Below are positions 5,401 through 6,941 of a DNA stretch of 6,941 nucleotides, in pieces. The position numbers and the translations under genes are program-made. Location of the stretch: contig LJUE01000124.1 in assembly GCA_001303885.1 (NCBI GenBank), positions 1-6,941 of the forward strand, in the 5' to 3' direction. Under the pieces are notes generated by a model that did no database searches, was not told the DNA's origin, and saw nothing but the letters and a program-made list of their open reading frames with translations. The stretch comes from Planctomycetes bacterium SM23_32 (GTDB lineage: Bacteria > Planctomycetota > Brocadiia > SM23-32). Position 1 is the stretch's first letter. Every line of letters starts with the position of its first letter.

Positions 5401-6941
5401 ATGCCGCCATCCGCCGCGCCCGGCCCCGACCTGTGGGAGCTGGCCCAACAGAGCCTCGACGTGCTCCGCTTCTCCACCCTCTTCACCTCCCGCCAGGTGC
5501 CGAAGTACCTGTCAGACGACGACGCCATCGGGCGCGCGATCTCCTGGTGCAAGGAGCGCGGCATCACGCGCGTCTACCTGGAGTCGTTCCGCCAGGAGGA
5601 GTGGGCGCCGCCCGAGATGCTGGCCCGCGCCCGGGACCTGTTCCTGGAGGCGGGCGTGGACGCGCGCGGCTGCATCACGCCGGCCGGGTTCGCCAAGCAG
5701 AGCACCGGCTGGCGCTTCTTCTCGTGCTTCACCAACGCCGACACGCGCCGCGTGATGCGCGAGATGTCCGAGCACGCCGCCGGCATCTTCGACGTCGTGA
5801 TGATAGACGACTTCTTCTGCAGCGATTGCACCTGCGAGGAGTGCCGCGCCGCGCGGGGCAGCCGTTCCTGGTCCGACTACAAGCGGGCCATGATGCTGGA
5901 GGTGGCGCGCGAGCTGGTCATCGAGGCCGGTAAAGCCGTCAACCCCGACGTGAAGTTCATCATCAAGTACCCGGCCTGGTACGAGATGTACCAGGAGCGC
6001 GGCTACGACGTGGCCGCCGAATCCGAGCTGTTCCCCATGACGTGGGTCGGCACCGAGACGCGCGGCACCGACGAGCCCGACCCCGAGGCGCACTTTCCGG
6101 GCGACCCGCAGTACCAGGCCTGCTGGCTGATGCGCTGGCTGCTCGGCATCGGAGGACGGAAGTGCGGCGGCGGCTGGTATGACACCATCGAAACCAGCCC
6201 GCGCTACTACGTGGAGCAGGGGCGGCAGACGGTGCTCGGCGGTGCGCCGGAAGCGTTCCTGTTCAACTTCGGCGCCATCTATGAGGGCGCCGGCTACGAC
6301 CGGGGTCGCGGGCCGGTCGACATGGAGGCGCTGACGGCCGAGATGCCCGCCCACTTCGCGCTGGCCCGCCTGATCCACGGCAGGCGCCCCCGGGGCCTGT
6401 CCGGCTGGAAGCCGCCGAACAGCTCGCCCGGCGCCGACAGGCTGCTCCACCCGCTGCTCGGCATGGCCGGCTTCCCGGTGACGGCGGCGCACGGCTTCGA
6501 GCCGGAGGCCGAGGGGCACGTCTTCGGCTACCACGTGCTGCACGATCCGGCCTGGTGGGACGCCGTCGAGCAGACGCTTGAGGGCGGGTGCCCCCTGCTC
6601 GTGACGCCGGCCTTCCTGGAGGCGATCCGATGCCAGGCGGAGGGGAACCGGCTCGACCTGGAGCGGCTCGAGCGCGGAGCCGTCGTCCTGCCGCCGCTGG
6701 AGGGGCGCGGCACGTGGGCGGCGCTCGACGCGCTCTCCGCACAGGAGCTGAACGCACTGCGCGACCGGGCGTGCGGGCCGCTCGGAGTGCGCTTCCACGC
6801 GCCGGCCGGCGTGGCGCTCTACCTGTTCGACGACGACGTGGCCGTGCTGGAGAGCTTTCGCGACGAGCCGGCTGCGTGCGAACTGAGGCTCGACGGATGG
6901 AAGGGAGTGGAGGCGGCGCTGACCATCCCGCTCGAGGTCGC
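5401..6941 (+). CDS. GH42-like TIM-barrel protein with GATase1-like domain (3' partial)
   Basis: The gene runs open through the right edge, giving 513 complete codons. The ATG is preceded by AGGGAG (5391-5396, 4-nt spacing). There is no signal peptide, so it is probably cytoplasmic. Residues about 20-330 look like a glycosidase TIM barrel. The segment FFSCFTN (Cys109) and the cluster C140-x2-C143-x-C145-x2-C148 recall the zinc site of GH42 beta-galactosidases, which uses one upstream Cys plus CxCxxC. Where GH42 has its Asn-Glu acid/base, this protein has Ile-Asp-Asp (135-137). WVGTETRG (215-222) and GWYDTIETSPRYY (258 onward) look conserved and may carry Glu219, Asp261 or Glu264 as active-site residues. 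From about residue 348, an alternating pattern ending in GGCPLLVTP resembles the GATase1-like middle domain of GH42. The natural partner may be the divergent Gfo/Idh/MocA-type gene. It could equally be a non-catalytic or uncharacterised family; the C-terminus is missing. Confidence 0.85.
   Translation, partial: MPPSAAPGPDLWELAQQSLDVLRFSTLFTSRQVPKYLSDDDAIGRAISWCKERGITRVYLESFRQEEWAPPEMLARARDLFLEAGVDARGCITPAGFAKQSTGWRFFSCFTNADTRRVMREMSEHAAGIFDVVMIDDFFCSDCTCEECRAARGSRSWSDYKRAMMLEVARELVIEAGKAVNPDVKFIIKYPAWYEMYQERGYDVAAESELFPMTWVGTETRGTDEPDPEAHFPGDPQYQACWLMRWLLGIGGRKCGGGWYDTIETSPRYYVEQGRQTVLGGAPEAFLFNFGAIYEGAGYDRGRGPVDMEALTAEMPAHFALARLIHGRRPRGLSGWKPPNSSPGADRLLHPLLGMAGFPVTAAHGFEPEAEGHVFGYHVLHDPAWWDAVEQTLEGGCPLLVTPAFLEAIRCQAEGNRLDLERLERGAVVLPPLEGRGTWAALDALSAQELNALRDRACGPLGVRFHAPAGVALYLFDDDVAVLESFRDEPAACELRLDGWKGVEAALTIPLEV

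Noticed and set aside
5107..5448. N-terminal extension of the Gfo/Idh/MocA-type protein, including a hydrophobic LTLPPLLFWCTF-like stretch that could pass for a signal peptide
   Set aside because: The strong Shine-Dalgarno site at 5113-5118 and the start of the Rossmann fold both place the start at 5106. The extension crosses the palindrome cluster and would overlap the start of the divergent gene.
5512..6798. A 428-codon open frame on the minus strand
   Set aside because: It is antisense to the GH42-like gene, whose frame stays open for 513 codons with coherent motifs. The antisense product has no motif.

Overview
This is a GC-rich window of bacterial DNA. It holds four protein-coding genes and one tRNA-Gln gene. 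High GC, long spurious antisense frames, good Shine-Dalgarno sites and the mix of families suggest a GC-rich environmental bacterium that lives on complex glycans, most plausibly of the PVC group (Planctomycetota, Lentisphaerota) or a similar uncultured lineage. The assignment rests on recall of where such families occur together, not on a marker gene.

Layout. Positions 1-102 hold no convincing gene, though they could carry the 3' tail of an upstream gene. A TTGACA-type promoter (about 103-129) precedes a 356-residue, single-pass membrane protein with a long periplasmic coiled coil and a small beta-rich C-terminal domain (243-1313). After a GC-rich inverted repeat comes tRNA-Gln(UUG) with an encoded CCA (1411-1485), then a terminator-like hairpin and a new promoter. 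These lead to a secreted, 774-residue glycoside-hydrolase-like protein resembling the GH101/GH129 group (1605-3929). It converges, with a gap of only 7 bp, on a minus-strand Gfo/Idh/MocA-family protein (3937-5106). That protein lacks the usual Glu-Lys-Pro motif and has a GH109-like arrangement of His and Tyr. A 294-bp divergent spacer (5107-5400) contains a cluster of short inverted repeats and a candidate promoter. It leads into a plus-strand gene (5401 to the window end, incomplete) for a GH42-like TIM-barrel protein with a Cys4 site and a GATase1-like second domain.

Working together. The last three genes look like a small carbohydrate-processing neighbourhood: one exported glycosidase-like enzyme, and two proteins without signal peptides that could act on the released sugars inside the cell. 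The resemblance of one to GH101 and of another to GH109 raises the possibility of alpha-N-acetylgalactosaminide chemistry, but no substrate can be read from the sequence. The coiled-coil protein and the tRNA appear unrelated to this and are probably neighbours by chance.

No mobile element, CRISPR array, rRNA or integration scar was seen. The main points for a second look are the altered catalytic motifs in the Gfo/Idh/MocA-type and GH42-like proteins, and the repeat cluster in the divergent spacer.
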